Numbered from the stretch's first letter, positions 51,565-61,218 are shown. The stretch is 64,000 bases of DNA from an uncultured Flavobacteriales bacterium (GCA_903825395.1 CAIKAF010000031.1:1-64000); one strand, 5' to 3'. Numbers and translations: made by a program. Notes: generated by a model from the letters alone, not told the origin.

Positions 51565-52259
51565 GAGGGTTCGTTTAACAGGTCAAGGAATTCAATGCTC
51601 CGGGCCTCCATTTTATACACAACTTTTTCAATGCTTGCCACCAATAAATTGTAAAATACAAAGGCTAAAATACCCACTACCAATCCTGCCACTGTAGTTA
51701 CCATGGCTTCATAGATTCCGCCCGCCAAGGCAGAAATGACTACCCCTTGATCGGAATTGGCCATATTGAAAAAGGCTTTAATCATCCCTAAAACGGTTCC
51801 CAGGAAGCCTAGCATTGGACCAGCACCGGCAATGGTGGCCAGCAAGGCAACGCTACGCTCCAATCGGTAAACTTCTAATTTCCCAGTGTTTTCGATTGAG
51901 GCGGAAATGTCTTGCAAGGGACGTCCAATGCGGTTAATCCCTTTTTCGATCATGCGGGCAATTGGACTTTCGGTGCTTCGACACAGGGTAATAGCCGCAT
52001 CAATTTTTCCGTTTAAAATGCAATCTCGGATGTTATTCATAAAATGGGCATCTTCTTTGCCGGCTTTACGGATGGTCATCATCCGTTCTATGAAAATGTA
52101 AATGGCTATCATGCTCATAAAGAGTAGAGGAATCATAATCCACCCCCCCTTCAAGGCCAGGTCCATGATGGAAATGGTTTTAGGAGTTGCTGCGGTTTCA
52201 ACTGCGGTTGCTGCAACTTGTGCAGTTCCAGAGGTTTCAATTTGTAGAAAAAAGTTCAT
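51561..52259 (-). CDS. exbB: ExbB/TolQ-family proton-channel protein
   Basis: This 232-residue MotA/TolQ/ExbB protein has three hydrophobic helices. The last two, in GAGPMLGFLGTVLGMIKAF and AMVTTVAGLVVGILAFVFYN, carry the channel residues (Gly-Thr-Val-x-Gly and Thr-Thr). It starts 35 bp after gdh and overlaps exbD by 4 bp, so the four genes gdh-exbB-exbD-tonB may be one operon. Confidence 0.94.
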   Translation of the reverse strand: MNFFLQIETSGTAQVAATAVETAATPKTISIMDLALKGGWIMIPLLFMSMIAIYIFIERMMTIRKAGKEDAHFMNNIRDCILNGKIDAAITLCRSTESPIARMIEKGINRIGRPLQDISASIENTGKLEVYRLERSVALLATIAGAGPMLGFLGTVLGMIKAFFNMANSDQGVVISALAGGIYEAMVTTVAGLVVGILAFVFYNLLVASIEKVVYKMEARSIEFLDLLNEPS

Positions 52260-52294
52260 GGTAGTTAAACGAAAAGGGTTGGTGATTTGGTGTG

Positions 52295-53524
52295 TTAAAG
52301 TAGTTTTTTCAAAGCAATTTCAAAGCCACTGTGGGTTAAGCCTGTTGTTTTTTCAGGCTGGAGGGCATAAATTTCTTGAAGGGCTTTTTCTATGGTTTGG
52401 CTTACATCTTTAAAAATGGCGGCATCTTGCAAATCTGGATTGTCGCTCATCAAATATGCAAATACTCTGGCCATTCCACAATTGGCTATAAAATCAGGAA
52501 TCAGAGCTACCTTTCGATCTACGTCGGTGGTAATTGGCCCCATAAAAATTTCGGAATCTGCAAATGGAACATTTGCTCCGCAGGAAATTACTTCCAATCC
52601 AGATTCAATCATTCTTGAACATTGTTCTTGGGTTAACAATCTAGATGCGGCAGCGGGAATGAATATTTCGGCCCCAAGGTCCCAAAAATCGGCATTGACC
52701 TGCTCAAAGGGCAGTAAATCTGGAGAGTTTAGGCTATTTCCTTTTTTATCCAGAAACAATTGCCTTATTTCTGAAAATGAAAATCCGTCCGTGTGGATAA
52801 GGCCCCCGCTTCGATCTAGAATACCAATTATTCGAACTCCGTTTTGAGCCAAGTAATAGGCAGCCGCCGACGCCACATTTCCCCAACCTTGAATGATGGC
52901 TCTTTTCCCGGCCATGTCTTTGTTCCAAATTTGATAAAAATGCCGAACACCTTCAGCCACTCCATACCCTGTAATGAGATCTGCTACCACATATTTCCTT
53001 AAAGGGTTTGGTGTAAAACGGGCATCTTCGACCATTTTAGATACGCCCACCCTCAGATTGCCTACTTTTTGAATTTTTTCGATTTCGCGTGGAGTAAAAT
53101 GTCCCGCCACTACACCTTCTTGAGGGTGCCATAATCCCAAGTCTTCGGTGATGGGAATTACCTCGTGGATTTCATCCACATTGAGGTCGCCGCCTGTACC
53201 ATAATACTGTTTTAAAAGAGGTAGTACCGCTTTGTACCAACGCCGTAAGACGTCAGACTTACGGGGGTCTTCAGGATCAAAATTAATACCTGATTTGGCT
53301 CCACCGATGGCGGGACCTGAAACTGAAAATTTGATTTCCATGGTTTTGGCCAAGGATTCCACTTCACGTCGGTCAAGGCCTTTCCGCATTCGGGTTCCGC
53401 CACCGGCGGCACCACCCCTCAATGAATTGATTACTACCCAACCTTCTGCACCTGTTTCCGCATCTTTCCACTCAAACACCAATTCAGGTCGTTTATTTTC
53501 AAAGGCTTTCAGTAGGTCCAACAT
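52295..53524 (-). CDS. Glu/Leu/Phe/Val dehydrogenase
   Basis: This 409-residue enzyme oxidatively deaminates amino acids, probably glutamate, with NAD(P). The dimerisation and substrate domain contains RGGAAGGGTRM, KFSVSGPAIGGAKSGI (catalytic Lys) and GTGGDLNVDE. The Rossmann domain has AIIQGWGNVASAAAYYL. The length and motifs fit the Bacteroidota branch of this family. It has an exact -7 box 16 bp before the start and is followed by exbB. Confidence 0.92.
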   Translation of the reverse strand: MLDLLKAFENKRPELVFEWKDAETGAEGWVVINSLRGGAAGGGTRMRKGLDRREVESLAKTMEIKFSVSGPAIGGAKSGINFDPEDPRKSDVLRRWYKAVLPLLKQYYGTGGDLNVDEIHEVIPITEDLGLWHPQEGVVAGHFTPREIEKIQKVGNLRVGVSKMVEDARFTPNPLRKYVVADLITGYGVAEGVRHFYQIWNKDMAGKRAIIQGWGNVASAAAYYLAQNGVRIIGILDRSGGLIHTDGFSFSEIRQLFLDKKGNSLNSPDLLPFEQVNADFWDLGAEIFIPAAASRLLTQEQCSRMIESGLEVISCGANVPFADSEIFMGPITTDVDRKVALIPDFIANCGMARVFAYLMSDNPDLQDAAIFKDVSQTIEKALQEIYALQPEKTTGLTHSGFEIALKKLL

Positions 53525-53540
53525 GGCAGAAAATTTGATC

Positions 53541-53548
53541 CAAAGGTA
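53541..53548 (-). promoter_or_regulatory. -7 promoter box of gdh
   Basis: The minus strand reads TACCTTTG, an exact TAnnTTTG match, 16 bp before the gdh ATG and inside the 41-bp gap behind dut. Confidence 0.55.
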
Positions 53549-53565
53549 TGAATTAATCCAATGGC

Positions 53566-54009
53566 TTAGGAAGAGGTGCTTCCAAAACCGCCCTCTCCAC
53601 GTTCGCTTTCAGAGAGCTCTGTAGCCAATTCCCAAGTGACCTTGGTATACTTGCTGATCACCAATTGTGCGATTCGTTCTTGGGGCTCAATTTTAGCCAT
53701 TTCTTGACTCAGATTGATTAAAATAACACCCACTTCTCCTCTGTAATCACAATCAATGGTTCCTGGCGCATTCAATACGGTTATCCCTTTTTTCAGGGCC
53801 AGTCCACTTCGAGGGCGTACCTGTGCCTCATAGCCCATAGGCAATTCTATTTTTAATCCTGTTGGGATTAATCTTCGTTCGCCAGGTTGTAGAATCTGAG
53901 GTTCTGAAATTCCAGCGTGCAAATCCATACCGGCAGCTCCTTCTGTAGCATAATAGGGTAGGGGAATGCCCGGAATTAAGGTCTGAATTCCTACGGTTAT
54001 TTTTTCCAT
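53566..54009 (-). CDS. dut: dUTP diphosphatase
   Basis: This 147-residue trimeric dUTPase keeps uracil out of DNA by hydrolysing dUTP. The five motifs are present: [40 protein letters not shown] and the C-terminal [10 protein letters not shown]. It overlaps the flippase gene by 13 bp, a pairing common in Bacteroidota. Confidence 0.96.
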   Translation of the reverse strand: MEKITVGIQTLIPGIPLPYYATEGAAGMDLHAGISEPQILQPGERRLIPTGLKIELPMGYEAQVRPRSGLALKKGITVLNAPGTIDCDYRGEVGVILINLSQEMAKIEPQERIAQLVISKYTKVTWELATELSESERGEGGFGSTSS

Positions 54010-55499
54010 AAAAGCATCTGTTTTAAATTTGGAAATTCGTTGTGTAGGACAAAGGCAATAAAGCTACACCAAAGGAAAAAGCCAAGGCCCAATCGGTAAG
54101 CCACGTCCACTTCGCTGAATAATCGGTGGAACAAATAAAGGCCAACGGAAAGGAAGAGATAGGTAAGAATGCGCTTTATATTGTAAGGAATAGGATAAAT
54201 TTTCAAGCCCCAAAAATACGACAAAAGCATCATGCTTCCATAGGCAATCAATGTGGTGTACGCAGAGCCAGTAAATCCGAATTTTGGAATCAACAGGGCA
54301 TTTAGGCCAATGGTTAGAGCTGCCCCTATTAACGAAAAGATAGCTCCAAACCTGGTTTGCCCACTTAATTTATACCACATGGATAGGTTCATGTACATGC
54401 CTAAAAAGATATTGGCTAGCATAATGATTGGTACAATGGTTAGACCCTCCCAATAACTAGGGTCACGAAGAAAATGCTTGAAAATATCCAAATGCAACAC
54501 CACCATTAGGTAAAGGATGGCACAAAAGCCAACAAAATAGTTCATAACCGAAGCGTACATTTCTTTCGCATCCGTTCGTTTTTGCTGACTAAAAAAGAAG
54601 GGTTCTGCAGCATACCGGAAGGCCTGAATAAAGATGGTCATTAATATGGCCAGTTTGTAACACGCGCCGTAAATACCTACTTGCTGCATGGCATCAGAGG
54701 GACTCAGAGGAAGGATGTACTTCAGCATTAAAACGTCCAAGCGTTCGTTTAAAATGAAGCCCAATCCGGCCACCAGCAGCGGTGCCGCATATTTTAGCAT
54801 TTGCTTTAATAAGCCGACATCCAGTTGCAGTCTGCCTGTTTTAAAAAGTGGAATGCATAAAGCTAGTTTGATACCTGAGGCAATCAGGTTGGCCAGGAAA
54901 ATATATCCAACCCCGATGTCTGGATTGTATTCCAATAGGCCCCAGCCTTGAAACGGCGAAACCTGTCCTGAAAGGTACATATCGCGCCCCCATTTAAGCC
55001 AGAATAGATTCAATCCAATGTTTACTACGATATTGGCAAGGGTGATTAAGCTAAAAACGCCGGGTCTACTTTTTAGCCGGAGCCAGGCCATAGGAATGCT
55101 GCTTAGGGCATCAAATCCAATAATTAAACCCAGCCAAATGACGTATTCCGGATGGCCGGGATAATTCATTAATTCAGAAACAAACGAACTGTTGGGAAAT
55201 AGGATAAGCCAAAACAACGTTGTAGTTAGAATGAGGGATACGGCCGCTGTAGAAAAGACAGTATTTGGATTTGGATTCTTTTGGGCAAAATGGAAAAGAG
55301 CCGTTTCCATTCCGTAGGTCAGAATAATGAGTAAAATGGCGATGTAGGAGTATGCTTCAGAGTACGTTCCAAAGGCTTCAGCAGCAAAAATGCCTGTATA
55401 TAAGGGAGTAAGCAGGTAGTTGAGGACCCGGCCTAGAATTGTTCCCAAGCCATAAACGGCCGTTTGACCGGCCAGCTTTTTTAAAACAGGCGATGGCAT
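53997..55499 (-). CDS. Polysaccharide/oligosaccharide flippase (MATE-like)
   Basis: This 500-residue protein has about 14 hydrophobic segments and the start [21 protein letters not shown] typical of polysaccharide-biosynthesis flippases of the Wzx/RfbX type. It moves lipid-linked glycans across the inner membrane. It overlaps dut by 13 bp and follows the DUF4412 gene by 9 bp, so it is in the ssb-gldE/D operon. No glycosyltransferases are adjacent, so its glycan is unknown. Confidence 0.9.
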   Translation of the reverse strand: MPSPVLKKLAGQTAVYGLGTILGRVLNYLLTPLYTGIFAAEAFGTYSEAYSYIAILLIILTYGMETALFHFAQKNPNPNTVFSTAAVSLILTTTLFWLILFPNSSFVSELMNYPGHPEYVIWLGLIIGFDALSSIPMAWLRLKSRPGVFSLITLANIVVNIGLNLFWLKWGRDMYLSGQVSPFQGWGLLEYNPDIGVGYIFLANLIASGIKLALCIPLFKTGRLQLDVGLLKQMLKYAAPLLVAGLGFILNERLDVLMLKYILPLSPSDAMQQVGIYGACYKLAILMTIFIQAFRYAAEPFFFSQQKRTDAKEMYASVMNYFVGFCAILYLMVVLHLDIFKHFLRDPSYWEGLTIVPIIMLANIFLGMYMNLSMWYKLSGQTRFGAIFSLIGAALTIGLNALLIPKFGFTGSAYTTLIAYGSMMLLSYFWGLKIYPIPYNIKRILTYLFLSVGLYLFHRLFSEVDVAYRLGLGFFLWCSFIAFVLHNEFPNLKQMLLWKK

Positions 55500-55508
55500 G
55501 GAATGGGA

Positions 55509-56186
55509 TTAATTCCCCATTTGAAATACCGGCGGCAAGCCTTCCTTTTGAGTATATCCGGCAGGCAAACTCAGCACGTTGTTGGGCAGCTCTTTTAATT
55601 CTTTTAATTGAGTGACGGTCATTTCCATTTTAAAACTCCCCATGCCCGGAATGGGCACACTGGTTTCAATTTTCATAGGAAAGCCTTCCACCTTTACATT
55701 GGGGGTACTCATACCAACGGTGTTGGGTTGTCTGGCGGGTTCAAACTGAGTTGTGGTCCAGAACGTGGAATTCACAACCATATCATTGACCTTAATTTCA
55801 ACGGTATAGGGCACGCAATCGTAGCCCATTATTCTCATTTTCCCTTTGCCTTTTTTAATGGTTGGTTTTACCTCATCTTGCTTCGGCATTTTTTCTTCAG
55901 TTGTGCTGTAAATGACCTTGCTGCTATGTAGAATGAAATGAACCTTTCCATTCGAATAATCGGTAAGTACATCTCCCAGCATATCTGCCTGTAGCCCACC
56001 TTGCATCCGGGTCAGCCCGCGTTTTTGGCTAACAATGGTTTCTGTGGATTTGGGCAACATGGATTCCATACCCGGTATGCTTTCAGGGTATTTGATGTCA
56101 TATTTAATCAAACCTTCAAAGTTTTTTTGGGCTTGAATGCAAAGTGGGACAAATACGGCAAAAAGGAGTACAAGAATGCGGCTCAT
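55509..56186 (-). CDS. DUF4412-family exported protein
   Basis: This 225-residue protein has a signal peptide ending PLCIQAQ. The mature part follows the DUF4412 layout: KNFEGLIKYDIKYPES, TETIVSQKRGLTRMQG, MRIMGYDCVPYTVEI and a C-terminal MEMTVTQLKELK. The function is unknown; family members are periplasmic beta-rich proteins. It lies between the GldE-GldD gene and the flippase. Confidence 0.75.
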   Translation of the reverse strand: MSRILVLLFAVFVPLCIQAQKNFEGLIKYDIKYPESIPGMESMLPKSTETIVSQKRGLTRMQGGLQADMLGDVLTDYSNGKVHFILHSSKVIYSTTEEKMPKQDEVKPTIKKGKGKMRIMGYDCVPYTVEIKVNDMVVNSTFWTTTQFEPARQPNTVGMSTPNVKVEGFPMKIETSVPIPGMGSFKMEMTVTQLKELKELPNNVLSLPAGYTQKEGLPPVFQMGN

Positions 56187-56234
56187 GGCTTATGGTTTTG
56201 GTCAAAATTAGACAGAAATCTTTGGCTTAACCCA

Positions 56235-58124
56235 TTATGGTTGCCATTTTATGGTGTTAAACATCCGGTGTAGGTCTTCATTCAAAAAGCCAAGGATGGG
56301 AGCTATGCTGTCATAATTGGCGGCATAATTGAAATAAAGGCTGCCCCTTAAAAAATGGTGGGTTGAATCGGTTACATAAAACTGAATGGGCGTAGCAACG
56401 GGGCCCAATAAATGAAACATCCGTCCATATACCTGATGATCAGCTTTCTCTATAGGCTCTTCCTCTATTCCTTCAGCCATGGTTACATGGCCTTGATATA
56501 CCTGCTGGTGTGCAGCATCGACCAATTCGGCTAAGTTTTGCTGAACGGGAAGATAGGTCAAATACACGGTGCTTCTAAATTCCGGATAATCCAGGTTAAG
56601 CCAAATGCCCCCTGGAAACTCGGGACGATCTGTCGAAGGCCTGATTTGGGCAAGCCGGGCAATTTCAAACTCGAACGGCCCTTGGTCTTGGATGGTTTTA
56701 CTGGCTCGGTCGGGTAAAGATATAATGGGGTATCCCATGGGTTTGGGCTGAGGTACATCGGGGCTGCAGCCTACAAACGCAACAAGTCCAATTAACAAGA
56801 TTGACAGGGCAGCAGCCGATGCACCTGGGCGATCGTTCTCGGATTTAATCTGCACTTTTACCCGTTTAATTCGCCGTTGATCGGCCGATTCAACACAATA
56901 TTGAATTTTAGGGGTATCAATTTTTACGCCTTTGGCCGGAAGCTTTTGGTGGATATGCAGCAGTAATCCAGCGATGGTATCTGCTTCTTCTCCGGCAGGG
57001 CCAAGCGCATCAAATGACAAATCAACAATCCTACACATTTGAATTAAGGTCGTCTTAGCCTCAAAAACATAGGTGTTGGCATCCAGCTTTGAATAGACAA
57101 TTTCTTCGTCATCAAATTCATCGTTAATCTCCCCTACAATTTCTTCAATGATGTCTTCTAGAGTAATTAAGCCTGCACAGCCTCCATATTCATCTACTAC
57201 GATGGCCATATGCATTTTTTTGGCCTGAAATTCTTTTAGTAGGTCGTCAATGGGCTTATTTTCGGGAACGAAGAAGGGTTTTCGAATCAGCCTAGTCCAA
57301 TTGAATTCTGGACCCTCAGCAAGGTGAGGAATTAAATCTTTCACATACAAAATACCCGAAACCTGGTCTAACGATTCTTGGAAAACAGGGATTCTGGAAT
57401 ATCCGCTTTTTAAAATTAAGTTCAATACGTCCTGGAAGGATTTTTTAATGTCAATTCCTACAATATCGGTGCGGGGTTTCATGGTTTCACTGGTTGTGAT
57501 GCGACCAAATTCAACAATGCCTTTCCAGATTTTTCGTTCCTCTTCAGTGATTTGTCCTCCTTCGGCCATATCAATAACCGCCGACAATTCTTCGTTGCTT
57601 AAGGTCTGCCCGCTTTTACTGGCATTTCCTGTGATTATTTTTCCGGTAAACAACAATAGGCTGCCCAAGGGTCGGGTTAGGTATCCAACGATGGTCAAAG
57701 GACTTGTCATCATCAAAATGACAGCTTTGCCCGAATGAGTTGCAATGATTTTGGGTAAAATTTCTCCAAAAATCAAAATGATGGAGGTTACTCCAAGGGC
57801 CTGAAAAATAAATTGTACCCAGCTTGGCCACTGGGCAAGAAAGGGTAAGGAACTTGCCGACAATGCCGACAATAAAACGATTAAAATATTGACAAAATTG
57901 TTCGAGATTAAAATCGTCGCCAACAACCTGTTTGGATGAGTCAGCAGCCTACTTGCTCGTTTGAACGTGGCAGGGTGGCTACTTTCTAAATCTTCTAAGG
58001 TTTTGGGTGAAAGCCCGAAAAAAGCGACTTCTGAGGCAGAAATCAGGCCCGAGATAATAAGCAACGGTATAATAAAAAAACCTATTTCGGGCGAAATCGA
58101 AGGGTAACTTAAGGGGTCTTCCAA
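56235..58124 (-). CDS. GldE-GldD fusion: CNNM/CBS membrane protein joined to GldD lipoprotein
   Basis: This 629-residue reading frame holds two gliding proteins. Residues 1 to about 430 are GldE: a CNNM-type membrane domain, a CBS pair (TDIVGIDIKKSFQDVL, FVPENKPIDDLLKEFQAKKMHMAIVVDEYGG) and a CorC/HlyC C-terminus. Residues from about 440 are GldD: a hydrophobic segment ending in a lipobox with Cys453 (LVAFVGCSP), then KPMGYPIISLP, GIWLNLDYPEF, HQVYGRMFHLLG and QFYVTDSTHHFLRGSLYFN. In relatives these are two genes. GldE and GldD support T9SS secretion and gliding. An in-frame GTG at residue 424 could restart GldD alone. The gene follows ssb by 17 bp, the usual order. Confidence 0.88.
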   Translation of the reverse strand: MEDPLSYPSISPEIGFFIIPLLIISGLISASEVAFFGLSPKTLEDLESSHPATFKRASRLLTHPNRLLATILISNNFVNILIVLLSALSASSLPFLAQWPSWVQFIFQALGVTSIILIFGEILPKIIATHSGKAVILMMTSPLTIVGYLTRPLGSLLLFTGKIITGNASKSGQTLSNEELSAVIDMAEGGQITEEERKIWKGIVEFGRITTSETMKPRTDIVGIDIKKSFQDVLNLILKSGYSRIPVFQESLDQVSGILYVKDLIPHLAEGPEFNWTRLIRKPFFVPENKPIDDLLKEFQAKKMHMAIVVDEYGGCAGLITLEDIIEEIVGEINDEFDDEEIVYSKLDANTYVFEAKTTLIQMCRIVDLSFDALGPAGEEADTIAGLLLHIHQKLPAKGVKIDTPKIQYCVESADQRRIKRVKVQIKSENDRPGASAAALSILLIGLVAFVGCSPDVPQPKPMGYPIISLPDRASKTIQDQGPFEFEIARLAQIRPSTDRPEFPGGIWLNLDYPEFRSTVYLTYLPVQQNLAELVDAAHQQVYQGHVTMAEGIEEEPIEKADHQVYGRMFHLLGPVATPIQFYVTDSTHHFLRGSLYFNYAANYDSIAPILGFLNEDLHRMFNTIKWQP

Positions 58125-58141
58125 GGGGCTGCAATTAAAAT

Positions 58142-58540
58142 TTAAAACGGATGGTCTGGCTCGGTAGATTGGCCATGGAATTGAGGGCCATCGGCAGGGT
58201 TATCCGTTTTTTTAGTGTCCAGCATAGTCAATTGATCGGCTTCGATTTCAGTGGTATATCTCTTTTGTCCGTCTTGTTCCCAACTGCGGGTTTTAATGCG
58301 TCCCTCCACGTACACTTTGCTGCCCTTCCTCAGGTACTGTTGAACAATTTCGGCCAAGCGGCGGCGAACCACCACCGAATGCCATTCCGTCTGCTCAACC
58401 AATTCTCCCGCCTTATTTCTATACGATTCGGAGGTGGCCAGCGGAAACTTGGCCAATTTAGTCCCATCCGGGAATTCTCGAACTTCAGGATCTTTACCTA
58501 AGTTTCCTAATAAAATAACGCGGTTGACAGACCCTGACAT
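58142..58540 (-). CDS. ssb: Single-stranded DNA-binding protein
   Basis: This 132-residue OB-fold protein has [45 protein letters not shown] and [28 protein letters not shown], all diagnostic of SSB. The C-terminal tail is short and ends in DHPF rather than DIPF. It protects single-stranded DNA in replication and repair. It precedes gldE/gldD as in Flavobacteria, but mutY is not upstream. A near -7 box TAGCTTTA lies about 25 bp before the start. Confidence 0.95.
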   Translation of the reverse strand: MSGSVNRVILLGNLGKDPEVREFPDGTKLAKFPLATSESYRNKAGELVEQTEWHSVVVRRRLAEIVQQYLRKGSKVYVEGRIKTRSWEQDGQKRYTTEIEADQLTMLDTKKTDNPADGPQFHGQSTEPDHPF

Positions 58541-58691
58541 AGAATCAAATTAGATGAGGTAAAGCTACAAAAAAAGCAGAATTATAAATGCCCAATCAAA
58601 ATCTTGAGTGTAGAGCCATCTAGGTTTTAATTTAGGCAGACTTGTTCGGGCTAAATGAGGAGCATGAGGCTTTGATTCATGGGCGTCGCAC

Positions 58692-60353
58692 CTATGTTGG
58701 GTTTGTGCGCTCTGGTATAGGAATTGAAAAGGTGAATGTACTGCCTTGTCCCACCGAAGAATGGAAGCTGATTTTTCCGCCCTGCTGCTCAATGAACTTC
58801 TTACATATTTTAAGTCCAAATCCAGAACCATGCTCTTTGTTGGTACCAAAGGAAGTATGAAATGAACTCTCGTTCAGCAGACTGTCGGAAAATTCCGGAG
58901 GAATGCCCAATCCCTCATCGCTCACTTCAAACCACTGAATAGAATCCGACATCCATGTTTGAATTCGAATGGCGCCGCCTTTATGACTAAATTTAATGGC
59001 ATTGTGCAACAGGTTTCTGAACACAATGCCCAGTAGAACTGCATCTGCAAAAACAGGGACAGGCTCCACTTGCTGCAGTTCAATTTTTAAGGATTTGAAG
59101 TCGAGAGCTTGTTGCAATTGCTTTAGCTCAGATTGAAGGATGCTTGTGGCGTCGATTTCTTCTGGAAAATAGGCCAATGAACCTTGTTGAAATCCAGCCC
59201 AATGGAATAAATTTTCCAATAGATTCAGGCTGTTTTTGGCCATGTTCTCTTGGGCCAAAAGTAGGGCTCTCCAATCTTCAGCACTTAAATCTGAATTGTT
59301 TCGAGTAGAGGCTGCCATTTGCATAATCGACAACAGGGGAGCTTTTAGATCATGGGCAAGCACCGTGAAAAATAAATCTTTCGAGGTATTCAGGTGGCGC
59401 AAGTCTTCTTCTATTTTCTTTTGCTTATCGATATCAATTTGGGTCCCCAGCATTCGGCTGCCTTCGCCATCCTTATTCCTAGACACAATTTTTCCCTGCC
59501 ATAGTACCCATTTCCAGTATCCCTGTTCCGTTTTCATCCGGAAGCTGCATTCCAAGGAAGCGCTTCGTTCGTGAAGGTGGTCATCTTGAGATTGCAAAAG
59601 CTGGGGCAGGTCTTCCGGATGCACTCGAGATTTCCACATGTTCATAGGGGCCGTTTCAGCATCGGCAGGCAATCCCAACATAGATAAGGCCACAGAGTTT
59701 ACGGTAACCTGCTGGGTTTCTAAATTCCAATCCCACCAACCTGTTCCTGAGTTTTCTAGGGCCATGCTAAGTCGAATCTCGCTAAAGCTAAGTTCTGTAC
59801 GTATTTGATTTCGTTCAAAGGCTGAGGAGATGACTCCCGCCAACGACCGCAGCAATTCTAGGTCGTCTTGGCTCCAGTGCCGATTTCGGGTGCATTCATC
59901 AAATCCAATAAAGCCGAACCTTTTTTCGAACTTTTGAAGAGGTAGTATAAGAATGGATTTGATGCCCTGAGGCCCTAAGACCTCAAGAATGTCTTCGGGT
60001 AACTCGGAGTGAATGTCGGTTGAAAAGATTCGGCCATCCCTATCCAACAATGGGTTCCAACTTGGGATGTATTCGTAGGGGACCTCTTGCAGTTCTTGAA
60101 TTTGAGGTTCAATTCCCTGGTTGCACCATTCATAGGTATTGGTTGTAGTCAATCCATCTGCGCTGTCTTCAAAAATGTAGATTCGGCTCACCTCGGCATC
60201 TTGCCCCATCCACTGAAGAGCCTGTTCAATTTGGGTATCAAAGGACTGTGGATTCAAAAAGAGCTGTGCCACATCGGCCAGCAGTTTTTGGCGTTGTACA
60301 GAACGGCTTAGGCCGGAGGGTTGTTCCGGCTCAGTATGGGTTTTATCGTCCAT
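58692..60353 (-). CDS. Orphan sensor histidine kinase with GAF and PAS input
   Basis: This 553-residue protein lacks transmembrane segments. Residues about 25-180 are a GAF domain (VSRIYIFEDSADG, ILPLQKFEKRFGFIGFDE). Residues about 195-310 are a PAS/PAC domain (ALENSGTGWWDWNLE, GYWKWVLWQGKIVSR). The phosphoacceptor is His334 in FTVLAHDLKAPLLS. The ATPase has NLLHNAIKF (N box), EGLGIPPEF and HGSGFGLKICKKFIEQ (G boxes). No response regulator is adjacent. It probably senses a soluble cue in the cytoplasm. It has an exact -7 box upstream. Confidence 0.92.
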   Translation of the reverse strand: MDDKTHTEPEQPSGLSRSVQRQKLLADVAQLFLNPQSFDTQIEQALQWMGQDAEVSRIYIFEDSADGLTTTNTYEWCNQGIEPQIQELQEVPYEYIPSWNPLLDRDGRIFSTDIHSELPEDILEVLGPQGIKSILILPLQKFEKRFGFIGFDECTRNRHWSQDDLELLRSLAGVISSAFERNQIRTELSFSEIRLSMALENSGTGWWDWNLETQQVTVNSVALSMLGLPADAETAPMNMWKSRVHPEDLPQLLQSQDDHLHERSASLECSFRMKTEQGYWKWVLWQGKIVSRNKDGEGSRMLGTQIDIDKQKKIEEDLRHLNTSKDLFFTVLAHDLKAPLLSIMQMAASTRNNSDLSAEDWRALLLAQENMAKNSLNLLENLFHWAGFQQGSLAYFPEEIDATSILQSELKQLQQALDFKSLKIELQQVEPVPVFADAVLLGIVFRNLLHNAIKFSHKGGAIRIQTWMSDSIQWFEVSDEGLGIPPEFSDSLLNESSFHTSFGTNKEHGSGFGLKICKKFIEQQGGKISFHSSVGQGSTFTFSIPIPERTNPT

Positions 60354-60376
60354 GCGATAAAGAATTGGGTTCTTTA

Positions 60377-60384
60377 CAAAGGTA
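60377..60384 (-). promoter_or_regulatory. -7 promoter box of the histidine kinase gene
   Basis: The minus strand reads TACCTTTG, an exact TAnnTTTG match, 23 bp before the kinase ATG at 60353. Confidence 0.5.
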
Positions 60385-60474
60385 GGGCATAGAATTTAAA
60401 TCGACCATATTCAAGGTGGTTATGGTTTTAAAGGGCAGCAAGCCTGTTTGCTTGTTTTAATTTTTGAGCCGCTT

Positions 60475-60621
60475 TGCGGGCGGGATTGAGCAAGTGTAGC
60501 CCGTACGGCAAACGGCCTAAGGGCCCGCGAGCTGCGCAGGCGACCTTGGGAGCCCGCGCAAAGCCGCTGGGCCCAGGCCGGTTGACGGCGGACTACCTGC
60601 GAAAGCCCGATAGCCCGCCCC
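60475..60621 (+). repeat. Structured GC-rich intergenic element, copy D
   Basis: This copy lies in the 404-bp divergent gap between the kinase gene and rplM, before the rplM promoter, so it is not part of the rplM leader. It has GCGGGCGGGATTGAGCAAG, the core GCAGGCGACCTTGGGAGCC, GCGGACTACC and GCGAAAGCCC, and ends in CCCGCCCC before a run of A. Arms 60506-60526 and 60569-60588 pair with each other but not with the arms of the other copies. The rest of the gap holds the two promoters. Confidence 0.82.
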
Positions 60622-60694
60622 AAAAAAAATCCTCATCTTTGAATTAAATTTGTAAAAAAATCAAGGGGTTTTGCACAAAGCCATGTTGATTTTG

Positions 60695-60725
60695 TTTGCG
60701 GAAAGAAAAATTGTCCTTATTTTCG
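60695..60725 (+). promoter_or_regulatory. Promoter of the rplM-rpsI-rpsB-tsf operon
   Basis: TTTG at 60695-60698, a 19-bp spacer and TATTTTCG at 60718-60725 match the Bacteroidota -33/-7 layout with one mismatch in the -7 box. The start codon follows 32 bp later. Confidence 0.6.
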
Positions 60726-60757
60726 CACCCCGATTAAAGAATTAAAGTACGTGAGCC

Positions 60758-61213
60758 GTGAATACACTCAGTTATAAAACCGTTTCGGTAAATAAACAAA
60801 ACTCCACTAAAACCTGGGTTTTGGTTGATGCTGAAAATGAAATTTTAGGTCGTCTGGCTAGCCGTGTTGCCATGATGTTGCGCGGAAAGCATAAGCCTTC
60901 ATTTACTCCCCATGCCGATTGTGGAGATCAAGTAATTGTTATAAATGCAGACAAAGTTCGGTTGACTGGACAAAAAATGGACACGAAATCGTACCGCCGT
61001 CACACCGGCTATCCCGGTGGGCAGCGCGAGCCTTTGATCGGCGATATTATGAAAAAGAAGCCCGAGTTTCCAATTGAAAATGCGGTGAAAGGAATGTTGC
61101 CTAAGACCAAATTGGGAAGGGCTTTAATGGGGAATTTGAAAGTGTATGCGGGTGCAGCTCATCCTCATGAGGCTCAAAATCCTCAAACCATCAACTTAAA
61201 CGACATTAAGTAA
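60758..61213 (+). CDS. rplM: Ribosomal protein L13 (large subunit)
   Basis: This 151-residue protein starts at a GTG at 60758. It has the L13 motifs WVLVDAENEILGRLASRVA, DQVIVINADKVRLTG, YRRHTGYPGG and AVKGMLPK. It binds 23S rRNA early in 50S assembly. It is first of the operon and lies 5 bp before rpsI. Confidence 0.97.
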   Translation: MNTLSYKTVSVNKQNSTKTWVLVDAENEILGRLASRVAMMLRGKHKPSFTPHADCGDQVIVINADKVRLTGQKMDTKSYRRHTGYPGGQREPLIGDIMKKKPEFPIENAVKGMLPKTKLGRALMGNLKVYAGAAHPHEAQNPQTINLNDIK

Positions 61214-61218
61214 GCAAT

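Noticed and set aside
60437-60454. Small hairpin CAAGC/GCTTG followed by TTTT
   Set aside because: It points away from any gene end on the plus strand and is short, so I do not call it a terminator.
60475-60757. Structured element copy D as a ribosomal-protein leader for rplM
   Set aside because: A good promoter lies between it and rplM, and the other copies are not near ribosomal genes.
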